DNA from: CBDCTM01 sp965222005
GTDB taxonomy: Bacteria; Bacteroidota; Bacteroidia; Chitinophagales; Saprospiraceae
Direction of reading: 5' to 3'
NCBI GenBank assembly: GCA_965222005.1
Contig: OZ244935.1
Span: 1,798,001-1,862,000 of the forward strand
DNA: 64,000 nucleotides
This document shows, one piece after another, positions 1 through 9,545 of the stretch. Positions within the stretch are counted from its first letter, which is position 1, and every line of letters starts with the position of its first letter. Position numbers and translations under genes: made by a program. The notes beneath the pieces are model-generated. The model ran no database searches. It saw only the letters and a program-made list of their open reading frames with translations, and was not told the origin of the DNA.

Positions 1-1417
1 TGATAAGACTGCGCTCTTTTGCACTGAGGTGGCGGTCGTCAAGGATGCCGCCATTCATATATACATTGAGTTTCATATTGCGCCCCAGGCTGCCGGTATT
101 CGAAAGACGAGCCTGCTCACCAAAGATCAGGCTGCTGCCTTCGTTGAGTTCCATATAAATTTGAGCAGATAAACCAGGCCGCGACTCGTTCATTACCATT
201 AAATTGTTGATTATAAGGCTACTGTTTTTGCCAATTTCAATCGTCCCCCCTTGTCGCAATGCCAACACGCCCACGCCGCGATCTCCATAGTGCAAGTGTG
301 TATTGTCGGCAACCACAAGGCTACCGCCATCCAAAAACTGCATGCAGCTGAAGCCGTTGGCTAAGTCAATAGTACCGCCCTGGTGGATATATTTGGTAGG
401 GCCGGTAAAAAGGAGATCGATCCAGCCAACACACAAATCGCTACCATAGTTGATGAGATTCACATGATGTCGCAGGCTATCGCTATTCTCTACCAGGCCA
501 CCTCTGAGGGAGGTGAAAGGCTGAAAATGTAATGCCGTGAACTCATCGACAACTAGATTGATCGTTTCCTGTTGTACCGTGTTTTCATCAAGTTGTACCT
601 CCACATAGCTCTGATTGGCTGCATTGGGGTAAAGGGTGGTATCGGGGAAAAGTATCAGGTAAGTAATATCGTATTCACCCGCAGCTTCTGCTATTGAAAG
701 ATTGTAGGTCGAACCATTATAGCTGTCCTTCGGCACAGTCAGGCTTTTTATAGTGCTAACGTATGGATGTGATGAAATCTGTCCATATCTCAAGCTTAAT
801 CGCTCAGTGGTATTTGGCAGGGATCTAAAGGAAATTTTTATAATGAATTCCTGCAATTGCTGTACTGAAAAATACTCACTAGGGATACAAATATTAGGAG
901 ATTGATAACGGCTTGAATCAGTGATATTAGCTGTGTGTATGCGAGTACTAGTACTATCGTTGATTTCATTGGGTACTTGAAAAATTGCTATTATCCCACA
1001 GCAGATGTTATTATTGCAAGTATCTGAGGGATTAAAATGCCCATCCGAAGCAAATCGAAAACTTGATGAGGCATGGTACAAAATATTAGGGACAATATTA
1101 ATATCCTCCATTATCTGCTCAGTTCGATAACGAATAAACAGGGGACGAGCAGGGTCAATTTGAGCGAGATCAACTTCCACATCATAAGCTACATCAATTA
1201 CGCTAATGCACCGGTTTGAATCCACAGGGCTATCCCAGCGGTCATCCAGTGTCTGATAGACCATCCAATTGTCCGGCCAGGTAATTTGCACCGTTGAATC
1301 GAAAGGGCAATCTTGTGTGGAAGCATTTTGAAAGTTGCCATTAGACAGCAAGCTTTGTCCAAGTGAAGGGTTGCAAAGCAACAAAATGATAAAAGTGCCA
1401 AAGGATAAGGATTTCAT
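1..1417 (-). CDS. Secreted repeat protein, 5' part only (cut by window edge)
   Basis: The frame is open from an ATG at 1417 to base 1, giving 472 codons with no stop; the rest lies outside the window. Residues 1-20 form a signal peptide: Met-Lys start, hydrophobic core FIILLLC, then SLGQ. The middle is rich in Asn, Thr and Ser. From about residue 350 short strands recur with the pattern GGxhxhxxxxxhh (for example GGTIDLANG, GGSLVVADN, GGTIEIGKN, GSSLIFGEQ), as in right-handed beta-helix proteins. In this phylum such proteins usually end in a T9SS sorting domain, but the C-terminus is not visible here. Function is not recognised; an adhesin-like surface protein is an inference. Confidence 0.75.
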   Translation of the reverse strand, partial: MKSLSFGTFIILLLCNPSLGQSLLSNGNFQNASTQDCPFDSTVQITWPDNWMVYQTLDDRWDSPVDSNRCISVIDVAYDVEVDLAQIDPARPLFIRYRTEQIMEDINIVPNILYHASSSFRFASDGHFNPSDTCNNNICCGIIAIFQVPNEINDSTSTRIHTANITDSSRYQSPNICIPSEYFSVQQLQEFIIKISFRSLPNTTERLSLRYGQISSHPYVSTIKSLTVPKDSYNGSTYNLSIAEAAGEYDITYLILFPDTTLYPNAANQSYVEVQLDENTVQQETINLVVDEFTALHFQPFTSLRGGLVENSDSLRHHVNLINYGSDLCVGWIDLLFTGPTKYIHQGGTIDLANGFSCMQFLDGGSLVVADNTHLHYGDRGVGVLALRQGGTIEIGKNSSLIINNLMVMNESRPGLSAQIYMELNEGSSLIFGEQARLSNTGSLGRNMKLNVYMNGGILDDRHLSAKERSLI

Positions 1418-1506
1418 GCGCGCAGAGGTAAGTGAAAAACAATTTGGCAACAAAATACATTATAGGCTCTTCTTAAAGTGCCCTCCAGGCGGCATACCAG
1501 CCACTT

Positions 1507-3144
1507 TTACGCCAAATATTTGCCTACAATCGGCATGCGTCTGCCCATTCCAAAAGCTTTAGTGGACACACGGATCACCGGAGCTGTCTGATGTCGCTTG
1601 AATTCATTAATATTGACAAGCCGTAAAACGCGCTGTACGAGTGCCGCATCGAATCCCATATTGATGATATCTTCCGGTCCTTGCCGCTGCTCGATGTATT
1701 GATATAGGATTTGGTCGAGAATATCATACTCCGGAAGGCTATCCGTATCTTTTTGATCAGGACGCAGTTCGGCAGATGGTGGTTTGGTAATAGAATTTTC
1801 AGGAATAATGATAACATCTCGGTTGATGTAGCGCGCAAGCTCAAAGACCTCTGTTTTATACACATCCCCTATCACGGAAAGCCCGCCACACATATCGCCA
1901 TACAGGGTGCCATAGCCAACGGCCATTTCACTTTTATTGGATGTGTTGAGGAGAATATGGCCAAATTTATTCGATATCGCCATCAGAATCATGCCGCGGA
2001 TTCGAGCCTGCAGATTCTCTTCCGTTACATTGAAAGGCAGCTCGCCAAATTGAGGTTTCAGCATGTCACGGTAGGCATCGTAGGCTTGCTGAATGGGAAT
2101 AATATCATACTGAATGCCCATATTTTCAGCTAGCTGACGGGCATCATCTATCGAATGCTGAGATGAAAAAGGGGAAGGCATCAGCACTACCCGGACATTG
2201 TGCTTTCCCAGGGCTCTGACTGCCAGAGCAGTGGTAAGTGCGGAATCGATCCCTCCGGAAAGGCCTACAATTGCCTTTGCAAAACCGAGCTTGCCAAAAT
2301 AATCCTTGATGCCCAGCACAATGGCGTCATGCATGAGCTGAAGCTTGTCTTTACTCTGTTCCGACTGTCGCTGGCCTTTCAGAACCTCTTCCAGCTCATA
2401 GGTACGGATAGATTCGCTGAAGTATGGCAGCTCGTCATACAACTGGCCATTTGGCGCCATCACAATAGAGCCGCCATCGAAAATGAGCTCTGTCTGGGCC
2501 CCGCTGTGGTTGACATAAAACATAGGGATACCGTAGCGGAGTACATTGGCGCGCACTACATGTATGCGGCTGGTAGCCTGCGTGTAGCTGAAGGGCGAAG
2601 CAGAAAGATTGAGGATGAAATCAGGTTTTTGAGGCATCATCTCATCCATCGGGCAGATGGTATAAAGTGGATTCTCATTGCCAATATTCCAAATGTCTTC
2701 GCATACTGTAAGAGCGATGCGTTTGCCTTTGTATTTCACAATTTTAAATGACTTGCCGGGTTCAAAATAGCGATACTCATCGAAGATGTCGTAGGTGGGG
2801 AGCAAAGTTTTGTGGGCTATATACAGCACTTGCTGATCGGCCAGAAAGTAGGCAGAATTGAAGAGGTCTTTGCCCTCGATGACGGGGTTTCGGCTGGGGG
2901 AGCCCACTACGATGGCTATGCCTCTGGCCGCTTCAGCCAAGCGGGATACCGATTCTTCAGCCAGTTCGATGAAGTCATCGAATTCGAGAAAATCGCGGGG
3001 CGGGTAACCACAGGTGGCCAATTCGCTAAAGCATACAAGATCGGCTTCCTGAGCTTTGGCAATAGCTACTGCTTCGAGCATTTTTTGGAGGTTGCCCTCA
3101 AAATTGCCGATGTGAAAATTGAGCTGCGCAATGGCGATCTTCAT
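1507..3144 (-). CDS. nadE: Glutamine-dependent NAD+ synthetase
   Basis: Makes NAD+ from deamido-NAD+ using ATP and ammonia released from glutamine in its own amidase domain; cytosolic. The 545 residues have the usual two-domain layout. The N-terminal nitrilase-like domain has the triad Glu41 (FSELATCGYPPRD), Lys112 (HKTLLPTYD) and Cys148 (TVCEDIW). The C-terminal synthetase has the pyrophosphate loop SGGIDS at 296-301. The start at 3144 (MKIAIAQLNF) is chosen because the family begins exactly there; an in-frame ATG 58 codons upstream would add a non-conserved hydrophobic stretch. It is divergent from dnaX, with a 234-base shared upstream region. Confidence 0.96.
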   Translation of the reverse strand: MKIAIAQLNFHIGNFEGNLQKMLEAVAIAKAQEADLVCFSELATCGYPPRDFLEFDDFIELAEESVSRLAEAARGIAIVVGSPSRNPVIEGKDLFNSAYFLADQQVLYIAHKTLLPTYDIFDEYRYFEPGKSFKIVKYKGKRIALTVCEDIWNIGNENPLYTICPMDEMMPQKPDFILNLSASPFSYTQATSRIHVVRANVLRYGIPMFYVNHSGAQTELIFDGGSIVMAPNGQLYDELPYFSESIRTYELEEVLKGQRQSEQSKDKLQLMHDAIVLGIKDYFGKLGFAKAIVGLSGGIDSALTTALAVRALGKHNVRVVLMPSPFSSQHSIDDARQLAENMGIQYDIIPIQQAYDAYRDMLKPQFGELPFNVTEENLQARIRGMILMAISNKFGHILLNTSNKSEMAVGYGTLYGDMCGGLSVIGDVYKTEVFELARYINRDVIIIPENSITKPPSAELRPDQKDTDSLPEYDILDQILYQYIEQRQGPEDIINMGFDAALVQRVLRLVNINEFKRHQTAPVIRVSTKAFGMGRRMPIVGKYLA

Positions 3145-3334
3145 ATCCGATGACTGATGGGTTGTATAAAAAATAAAGCAAAAATACAATTTCCGGTCGC
3201 TTACTAAATTTTTGCAAGAGCATAAAAGCTTAAAATCCAACAGAACACAAAGGATCAGTAGCTTGTTTAGCATTGAAAAGCAGATTGAATGCTTAATAAT
3301 TGGGCTGCATGGCAGCAATCCAACCCTTATTTTG

Positions 3335-3342
3335 TACCTTTG
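3335..3342 (+). promoter_or_regulatory. Candidate Bacteroidota -7 box before dnaX
   Basis: TACCTTTG matches TAnnTTTG, the -7 element of the Bacteroidota housekeeping sigma factor, and ends 36 bases before the dnaX ATG. No TTTG at the expected -33 position is visible, so this is a half match. Confidence 0.4.
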
Positions 3343-3378
3343 AATAGTAAATTGTTATTCCCTTAGCCAAGCACGAAC

Positions 3379-5175
3379 ATGAGCAATTTTGTAGTATCTG
3401 CCAGGAAGTATCGCCCCGTCCGCTTCGCCGAAGTAGTAGGGCAGGAACATGTATCGCAAACCCTCAAAAATGCGCTGCAAAACGATCATTTGGCACATGC
3501 TTTTCTGTTTTGTGGGCCACGCGGTGTCGGCAAAACCACCTGTGCACGCATTTTGGCTAAAGTGATTAATTGTGAGCAAGTGTCCGATGATTTTGAGCCC
3601 TGCGACTCCTGTAGCTCCTGTCGGTCTTTCAACGAAAATACCTCCTTCAACATCACCGAGCTGGATGCCGCTTCCAACAACAGCGTCGAACACATTCGGG
3701 CTTTGGTGGAGCAAGTACGCTTTCAACCGCAGCAAGGGCGTTACAAAGTATATATCATTGACGAGGTGCACATGCTTTCGCAATCGGCCTTCAACGCCTT
3801 TCTCAAAACGCTGGAAGAACCACCGCCCTACGCCATTTTTATTCTGGCCACTACCGAAAAGCACAAAATTATTCCCACCATCCTGTCGAGATGTCAGATT
3901 TTTGACTTTCGCCGGATTATGGTTTCCGATATGGTACAGCACCTCCAGCGGATTGCAGAGCAGGAAGGTGTGGATGCCGACCCCAATGCACTGCACATCA
4001 TCGCCCAAAAGGCGGACGGTGCTCTACGCGATGCACTCTCTATTTTTGACCGCATTGTCAGTTTTTCGGGAAAAACAGTCAGCTATGATGATGTCATCGA
4101 GAATCTTAATGTACTGGATTACGACTACTTCTTTCAGCTGGTAGATGCCTTGCTTATAGAGGACATGCCGAAAGTACTTGTACTTTTTAACGAAGTGCTT
4201 TCCAAAGGCTTCGAGCCGGATACATTCATCAATGGTCTGGCCGGTCACTTGCGCAATTTGCTGGTCTGCAAAGATGCGCAAACCCTGGAATTGCTGGAAG
4301 TTGGAGCAGGCTTGAGCGAGCGCTATGCCAAGCAGGCAAGCGCTGCATCCAATTCCTTTTTGCTCACCGCTCTGGATATTTGCAATGATTGTGATGTACA
4401 TTACAAAATGGCCAGAAATAAGCGATTGCATACCGAAATGGCCCTGCTGAAAATGGTGTATTTCAATCGAGCTGTTCAGCTGACGGAGCCAAACAATATG
4501 CAATTGCCTGAATCTGTTGAAGAAAAAAAAACGGCTGAATCTACCTCTCCTTCCCCCATAGCCACAACAGCAGACCATCACGAGAAAACTGCACAAAAAA
4601 AAGTGCCTCCCGTTCAGTCGGTGGAGGGCAAAATTGAAGATAGTACCTCCGCAGAAGGCGAAACCAACCCTGTGGTAGTAAGCAAATTGGCCGATACCCA
4701 AATGGGCAAAATAGCCAAACAATACAGCACAGGCTCGATGTCGCTCAAGGCGATGGAATCTGCTTTGGTCAAAGAAGAGCAAACCAATGGAAAAAAGGAG
4801 ATCGAGAAGTTGGATGAGAAGATGGCCCAAAAAGTATGGCTGGCCTATGCGGAAAAGATTCATTCGCCTTCGCTTAAAAATACGCTGAAAAGTGCCGAAT
4901 TAAAAGTCAGCCAAAAGAATATTGAAGTAAGTGTAGGCTCTTCACTGGCTAAAGAAATGCTTCAGCAGGAGCGCGTGCTTATTGAGTATTTGCGGGAAGA
5001 ACTAAACTGTCAGGGACTGACGGTGGAATTCGCTGTAGATAGTTCGAAAATGCCGAAAGTGCCAAAAAAGCCTAAGCTGTTGACGACCAAGGAGAAATTT
5101 GATAAAATGCGGCAGAAGAATCCTATGGTCGATGAAATGCGCAGACGCTTTGATCTGAAACCCGACCACGATTAG
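3379..5175 (+). CDS. dnaX: DNA polymerase III subunit gamma/tau
   Basis: ATPase of the replicative clamp loader. The AAA+ module shows Walker A GPRGVGKTT (46-54), the zinc-binding cysteines 65, 75, 78 and 81, Walker B IIDEVHML (about 126-133), and sensor 1 ATTEKHKIIPTILSRCQ with the SRC arginine finger. A Ser/Thr/Glu-rich linker (about 370-440) leads to a tau-like C-terminus containing KVWLAYAEKIHSPSLKN. The length of 598 residues fits a full tau-type protein. No obvious slippage A-run that would make a short gamma form was noticed. Transcribed away from nadE; the next gene starts 149 bases later. Confidence 0.96.
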   Translation: MSNFVVSARKYRPVRFAEVVGQEHVSQTLKNALQNDHLAHAFLFCGPRGVGKTTCARILAKVINCEQVSDDFEPCDSCSSCRSFNENTSFNITELDAASNNSVEHIRALVEQVRFQPQQGRYKVYIIDEVHMLSQSAFNAFLKTLEEPPPYAIFILATTEKHKIIPTILSRCQIFDFRRIMVSDMVQHLQRIAEQEGVDADPNALHIIAQKADGALRDALSIFDRIVSFSGKTVSYDDVIENLNVLDYDYFFQLVDALLIEDMPKVLVLFNEVLSKGFEPDTFINGLAGHLRNLLVCKDAQTLELLEVGAGLSERYAKQASAASNSFLLTALDICNDCDVHYKMARNKRLHTEMALLKMVYFNRAVQLTEPNNMQLPESVEEKKTAESTSPSPIATTADHHEKTAQKKVPPVQSVEGKIEDSTSAEGETNPVVVSKLADTQMGKIAKQYSTGSMSLKAMESALVKEEQTNGKKEIEKLDEKMAQKVWLAYAEKIHSPSLKNTLKSAELKVSQKNIEVSVGSSLAKEMLQQERVLIEYLREELNCQGLTVEFAVDSSKMPKVPKKPKLLTTKEKFDKMRQKNPMVDEMRRRFDLKPDHD

Positions 5176-5324
5176 CGGAGGTGGCCTAAATTGCCATCCT
5201 TAAGACAATTAAATAGTATGCTAGCTGTCTTATTGAACCAGATTCCGTTTAAAGTGTTAAGCTTGTTACCTTGAGTTTGTAATTTGTCCAACATTGCTTG
5301 TTTTAAGCAAAAGTGATTCATTTT

Positions 5325-6011
5325 ATGGATAAACAATCTTTGTGGTTTTTGGAAAACATCGATGTTACCGGCATTTTTTGTCCCAAAAAAATGGAGGCGA
5401 CGCAACATGCTACCTCCCACCGGCAATATAAAAAGGGAGAGTATATTTATATGCAAGATGACCAAAGCGACAAGATTTTCTTCCTTACAAATGGCCGCGT
5501 AAAAATTGGCAATTACTCCGAATCGGGCAAGGAAATCACCAAAGCCATACTGGCAAAAGGGGAGGTGTTTGGAGAGCTTTCATTGATTGGAGAAGAAAGG
5601 CGCCGCGATTTTGCAATGGCTATGGAGGATACAATGGTTTGCTTACTTACGATACAGGAGATGCGCAACTTGCTGCGTGAGCACAATGCGCTCAGTCTCT
5701 TTCTGATGAAAATTATGGGATCAAAAGTATTGGAAATGGAGCAGCGCCTTGAATCGCTGGTTTTTAAAGATTCCCGAACCCGAATCATTGAATTTTTGGA
5801 AGATTTGGCCAAAAAAAAAGGCCAGCGCGTAGGCTATGAGATGCTGGTGCGCAAGTTTATGACCCATCAGGAAATTGCCAACCTCACAGCCACCTCCCGC
5901 CAAACGGTAACCACCGTACTCAATGAGCTGCGCAATAAAAACATCCTCACCTTCAATCGACGCCGGCTGCTCATCCGCGATATGGACAAGCTGGCCAATG
6001 CTGCCTCCTAA
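5325..6011 (+). CDS. Crp/Fnr-family transcription regulator
   Basis: Predicted DNA-binding regulator of 228 residues with an N-terminal cyclic-nucleotide-binding fold (about 15-130; FGELSLIGEERRRDFAM is the phosphate-binding cassette region) and a C-terminal winged helix (about 150-225; MTHQEIANLTATSRQTVTTVLNELR). The N-terminal cysteine cluster of true Fe-S Fnr is missing; only one Cys (CPKKM) is near the start. The cassette has RDF where cAMP-binding Crp has RSA or RTA, so the ligand is uncertain. ATG 5325 is preferred to a GTG four codons upstream. The signal it senses cannot be told from sequence. Confidence 0.9.
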   Translation: MDKQSLWFLENIDVTGIFCPKKMEATQHATSHRQYKKGEYIYMQDDQSDKIFFLTNGRVKIGNYSESGKEITKAILAKGEVFGELSLIGEERRRDFAMAMEDTMVCLLTIQEMRNLLREHNALSLFLMKIMGSKVLEMEQRLESLVFKDSRTRIIEFLEDLAKKKGQRVGYEMLVRKFMTHQEIANLTATSRQTVTTVLNELRNKNILTFNRRRLLIRDMDKLANAAS

Positions 6012-6115
6012 CCTAAAGAACCTGTTGTATAATATACTTCAAGCCACCAAGTTTTGTGTGTATGCACAAGACTTGGCAAAGCGCGGGGTAGCTAGGAAAT
6101 TGGTGCTGCAATCTG

Positions 6116-6123
6116 TACTTTTG
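6116..6123 (+). promoter_or_regulatory. Candidate -7 box before pyrD
   Basis: TACTTTTG fits TAnnTTTG and ends 26 bases before the pyrD ATG at 6150, a spacing like that seen before dnaX. No good -33 partner. Confidence 0.4.
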
Positions 6124-6149
6124 CAACCACACCAGTATGTCAACTTTTC

Positions 6150-7187
6150 ATGTATTCTATCCTTGTCAAACCGCTGCTCTTCCTGTTGCCGCCGGAAAAA
6201 GCACATCACCTTACCATGAACTTGCTCAAATGGGTACTGGCTGTACCGGGTATGGGCCTGTTGTTTCGGTGCTTCTGCCGAATCCATCATCCTGAGCTGG
6301 GCAGAACCGTCTTTGGTCTGAACTTTGACAATCCCGTAGGCTTGGCAGCAGGTTTCGATAAAGATGGCAAACATTATCGGGCGATGGCCCACCTGGGCTT
6401 TGGGTTTATCGAATTGGGCACGGTGACGCCGCGCCCGCAGCAAGGTAATCCGAAGCCACGCCTGTTTCGGCTACCCACCGATCATGCATTGATCAACCGG
6501 ATGGGCTTCAACAACGATGGGGTGGAAGCACTGGCAAAGCGCCTGAAGCAGTCGCGTCCCCAAAATTTGATAATCGGCGGCAATATTGGAAAAAATAAAG
6601 CTACGCCCAATGAGCAAGCTGCGGATGACTATCTCCATTGTTTTGAAGCTCTTTTTGAATATGTGGATTATTTTGTAATAAACGTCAGCTCACCCAATAC
6701 GCCAGGGTTACGGGCTTTGCAGAACAAAGAGCCGCTCACGGATTTGCTGAGTTTATTGCAGTCCCGCAACAAGGCCAAGCCAACACCCAAACCCATACTG
6801 TTGAAGATTGCTCCGGACCTCACCCAAGAGCAGCTGGATGATATTTTGGAGATCGTTTCGATTACTCAAATAGCAGGAATAATTGCTACCAATACTACCA
6901 TCAGCAGGGACGGATTGCAAGCTGGACGCCAAAAAGTCAAATCCATTGGAGCGGGAGGCTTGAGTGGTCGGCCATTGCGGCAGCGGTCAACGGAGGTGAT
7001 TCGTTATTTGAATGAAAAATCCAATGGAGAGCTAACCATTATTGGTGTTGGTGGTATTGAAAATGCGGAAGATGCCTTGGAGAAATTAGCCGCCGGCGCC
7101 AGCCTGATTCAAATTTACAGCGGACTGATCTACAAAGGGCCTACCTTGGTCAAGGCAATCAATCAGGCTATTGTTTCCGCACACTAG
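6150..7187 (+). CDS. pyrD: Dihydroorotate dehydrogenase (quinone), class 2
   Basis: Oxidises dihydroorotate to orotate in pyrimidine synthesis and passes electrons to membrane quinone through FMN. The 345 residues include the class 2 N-terminal amphipathic/hydrophobic extension (MYSILVKPLLFLLPP... about 1-45). The core has NPVGLAAGFDKDG, the ELGTVTPRPQQGNPKPRLFRL flavin segment, and VNVSSPNTPGL, which carries the catalytic Ser typical of class 2 rather than the Cys of class 1. The C-terminal phosphate site is IGVGGI plus GASLIQIYSGL. It follows the Crp-like gene by 138 bases; no shared function is evident. Confidence 0.96.
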   Translation: MYSILVKPLLFLLPPEKAHHLTMNLLKWVLAVPGMGLLFRCFCRIHHPELGRTVFGLNFDNPVGLAAGFDKDGKHYRAMAHLGFGFIELGTVTPRPQQGNPKPRLFRLPTDHALINRMGFNNDGVEALAKRLKQSRPQNLIIGGNIGKNKATPNEQAADDYLHCFEALFEYVDYFVINVSSPNTPGLRALQNKEPLTDLLSLLQSRNKAKPTPKPILLKIAPDLTQEQLDDILEIVSITQIAGIIATNTTISRDGLQAGRQKVKSIGAGGLSGRPLRQRSTEVIRYLNEKSNGELTIIGVGGIENAEDALEKLAAGASLIQIYSGLIYKGPTLVKAINQAIVSAH

Positions 7188-7472
7188 ATCGGGGAACCAA
7201 TAGCTCAGAAAGCACACACACTTACATTTTTTGGGAGAGTGGATAGCAGCAATGCGGTTCCTTTGGCACTCTTTTTGGCTTTTGAACTACAAAGGCCAGA
7301 GACAGCCATACAGTTCCATTCCCCACCTTTTAAGCTCCCTATTGGAAACTTCTGGAATTCACATTTTGTTTTAATGCTTGGATGATCCCCTGAACGGTCA
7401 AAAAGTTCTTTGTAACTGCTGACGTGTTTATTCAAGGCATTGCTATTTGATGATCCTTAAAATGTATTGGCT

Positions 7473-7631
7473 ATGCTGGTTCTGACAATTTTGTATTTAT
7501 TGTTTGGAATAAACCTGTTCAGCGTGATTACTGAAAAGAGTACCACTTATTACAAGGATGTGCGGTTTTGGCTCGTGATTATCTCCCTGGCCGTTTTGGT
7601 AATACTTACCGTTTATAGCTATCCGATCTAA
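7473..7631 (+). CDS. Possible 52-residue membrane protein
   Basis: A short frame from ATG 7473 to TAA 7631 encodes MLVLTILYLLFGINLFSVI, a polar KSTTYYKDVR stretch, then FWLVIISLAVLVILTVYSY and a PI end. That is two predicted transmembrane helices joined by a short basic loop. It ends 21 bases before the OmpH-like gene, so the two may be cotranscribed. No family is recognised. Hydrophobic small proteins like this are often missed. Against it: no clear ribosome site and no homology that can be checked here. Confidence 0.45.
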   Translation: MLVLTILYLLFGINLFSVITEKSTTYYKDVRFWLVIISLAVLVILTVYSYPI

Positions 7632-7652
7632 ATTCTTCATACAATACTCATT

Positions 7653-8168
7653 ATGAAAAAAATATGTACCCTGCTGCTATTGATGGCAGCATTCGTTACC
7701 GTACAGCTTGAAGCTCAACAAACCATTGGCCTGATTGATATGGAGGTCATCATCCAGAAATCAAAAAGAGGCCGGCAATTGGCCACCAGCCTTGAAGATT
7801 CGAAAGCGAAAAAGGAAGAAAAACTCAAAGAGCTGCAAGATGCTTATCGCGAAAAGGAAAAAGAAATGCAGACCAAAGCTGCCGGCAATAGCGAAGCTGC
7901 TAGCAAGCTGTTGTTTGAGTTGCAAAAACTGGAAGCCGATATTTACCGCACCCGCCAAAGCATGGGACGGGTAATGGACAAGGCCAAAGTGACCAAAACG
8001 AAGAAACTGGAAGAGGCCATCCAACCGATTGTGGCTCGCCTGGCTGCGGAAAAAGGAATTCAACTGGTGCTCAGTACCGACCAAGCTGCCGGCATTTTTT
8101 ACTACCACCCTTCTATCGACTTGACCGATGCGGTGATCGCCGAATTGGATGAGGGGCCGCCGGAATAG
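7653..8168 (+). CDS. OmpH/Skp-family periplasmic chaperone
   Basis: Small periplasmic holdase for unfolded outer-membrane proteins. The 171 residues have a signal peptide (MKKICTLLLLMAAFVTVQLEAQ), then the OmpH start IGLIDMEVIIQKSKRGRQLA, a long charged coiled coil (about 45-120) rich in KxxELQxxYREKEKEM, and a C-terminal segment ending in the beta strand IQLVLSTDQAAGIFYYHPSI, followed by LTDAVI. The length agrees with the family. It is convergent with surA, so two envelope chaperones meet end to end; a shared hairpin lies at the junction. Confidence 0.92.
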   Translation: MKKICTLLLLMAAFVTVQLEAQQTIGLIDMEVIIQKSKRGRQLATSLEDSKAKKEEKLKELQDAYREKEKEMQTKAAGNSEAASKLLFELQKLEADIYRTRQSMGRVMDKAKVTKTKKLEEAIQPIVARLAAEKGIQLVLSTDQAAGIFYYHPSIDLTDAVIAELDEGPPE

Positions 8169-8171
8169 CGG

Positions 8172-8201
8172 CTATGGCTGACTATTGGTCATCAGCCATA
8201 G
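8172..8201. terminator. Hairpin between convergent ompH-like gene and surA
   Basis: CTATGGCTGA (8172-8181) and TCAGCCATAG (8192-8201) form a perfect 10-bp stem with a 10-base loop. It starts 4 bases past the ompH-like stop and lies inside the last codons and stop of surA. It could end transcription from both sides; the U-run after it is short (GTTTAAATT on the plus side), so strength is uncertain. Confidence 0.55.
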
Positions 8202-9539
8202 GTTTAAATTGGAGCAGCTTTGGTAGGTCGGAGCTATCCATAAAAAGGTGCTGCTGATCTTTTCGCGTACCCAATTATCAACGTATTGGCTGCGCTTGGA
8301 CTCCAGGGCGGCTCCTTTAATTTTGGAATAATCTTCCTGCAAATTGGCTTTGTGTGGATTGGTGCGCGACTTGAGCACTACCAGGCGATAGTAAGTTTCG
8401 CCAGTGGGCGACTGAAACGCAAAGGGCTGCGAAATTTCATTCACCTGCATAGTATCAATGGTAAAATAGATTTCGGGATCCAAATCGCCGATCTCAAAAA
8501 AAGTATTACCCGTCAGGGGGTTTACCAGGTTCCCATCATTATTGGAGCTCTGCTGTTTGTCATCCGAAAATCGCTTCACCGCTCTTGAAAAGCTCAGCGA
8601 ATCGCTAACGATCAAGCTGCGGATGGTGTCGAGCTGCTCACGCGCCAGCTCCAGATCGGCCTGAGTGATAGTGGGTTTGATCAGTACATGGCGTACGTGG
8701 ATGAGGTTGCCGCTGCGCTGTAAAAGCTGGATGATGTGGAAGCCAAATTCCGTTTCAATCACTGGCGAAATTTCATCTTTTTCCAAATTGTAAGCTGCCG
8801 CTTCAAATTCAGGTACAAAAGTGCCGCGTTTTTGTTTGCCCAAATCACCACCGGCGCGGGCCGATCCGGGATCATCGGAATATACGCGGGAAATTTCTTC
8901 AAAGGACTCTCCCCCTTCCACAATGCGCTTTCGCAAGTCTTCCAATTTTGTACGGGCCAGCATTCTTTGCTCTTCATTCACCTGGGGGACGTACACGATT
9001 TCGCCGATTTCTACTTCGGAATTGAAGTAGGGAAGGCTGTCGAGGGGTATCTGACGGAAGAATGCCTTTACTTCAGAAGGTGTCACGGCAATCTCGTCGA
9101 TGATCTGCTGCCGCATTCGCTGTACCAATATTTGATTTTTCAGGTCTTCCCGAAACGATTCTTTCACTTCGGCCGGTGATTGACCATAGTAATCGATGAA
9201 TTGCTGCACATCATTGTTCATGTATGCCAGAATTTGGTCGAGGCGGGCATTGAGCTGCGATTCCACCTCTTCCTCGCTCACCTCAATACTATCGAGCCGG
9301 GCTTGGTTGAGCAGCAGGCTTTGAGCAAGCAGGTTTTCGAACACGTTGCAACGAAAACCTTCGGGCAGCACGCCTTGCTGTTCGCGCATCAGGTTGTGTT
9401 GTTCTTCAACCTCTGAAAGCAGGATCAGCTCATTGCCCACCTTACCCACTATTTTGTCGATTACCTCTTTATTTTGAGCTGCCAGCCCTGCCATCATCAG
9501 GCAGCCGGCGAGCAGAAGCATGGTTCTTTTTATCATCAT
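8172..9539 (-). CDS. surA: SurA-like periplasmic chaperone with two parvulin domains
   Basis: Peptidyl-prolyl isomerase and chaperone for outer-membrane proteins. The 455 residues start with a signal peptide (residues 1-21, core MLLLAGCLMMAGLAAQ) and a SurA N-domain (VIDKIVGKVGNELILLSEVEEQ). Two rotamase domains follow: the first at about 180-280 (YSDDPGSARAGGDLG, FGFHIIQLL), the second at about 283-390 (IHVRHVLIKP, FSDDKQ...GNLVNPLTG). The second is degenerate at its GGxLG loop, as in many SurA proteins. It is the last gene of a three-gene cluster, 6 bases after the lipoprotein gene. Confidence 0.93.
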   Translation of the reverse strand: MMIKRTMLLLAGCLMMAGLAAQNKEVIDKIVGKVGNELILLSEVEEQHNLMREQQGVLPEGFRCNVFENLLAQSLLLNQARLDSIEVSEEEVESQLNARLDQILAYMNNDVQQFIDYYGQSPAEVKESFREDLKNQILVQRMRQQIIDEIAVTPSEVKAFFRQIPLDSLPYFNSEVEIGEIVYVPQVNEEQRMLARTKLEDLRKRIVEGGESFEEISRVYSDDPGSARAGGDLGKQKRGTFVPEFEAAAYNLEKDEISPVIETEFGFHIIQLLQRSGNLIHVRHVLIKPTITQADLELAREQLDTIRSLIVSDSLSFSRAVKRFSDDKQQSSNNDGNLVNPLTGNTFFEIGDLDPEIYFTIDTMQVNEISQPFAFQSPTGETYYRLVVLKSRTNPHKANLQEDYSKIKGAALESKRSQYVDNWVREKISSTFLWIAPTYQSCSNLNLWLMTNSQP

Positions 9540-9545
9540 TGGAAT

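Noticed and set aside
4024..4863. Open frame of 279 codons on the strand opposite dnaX
   Set aside because: Shadow of a well-conserved gene; no family motif, and the dnaX frame explains the base pattern.
5325..6011. Oxygen-sensing Fnr
   Set aside because: The N-terminal Fe-S cysteine cluster is absent, so only a general Crp/Fnr-family call is supported.
7205..7435. 76-codon minus-strand frame after pyrD
   Set aside because: No signal peptide, motif or conserved look, and a poor promoter context.
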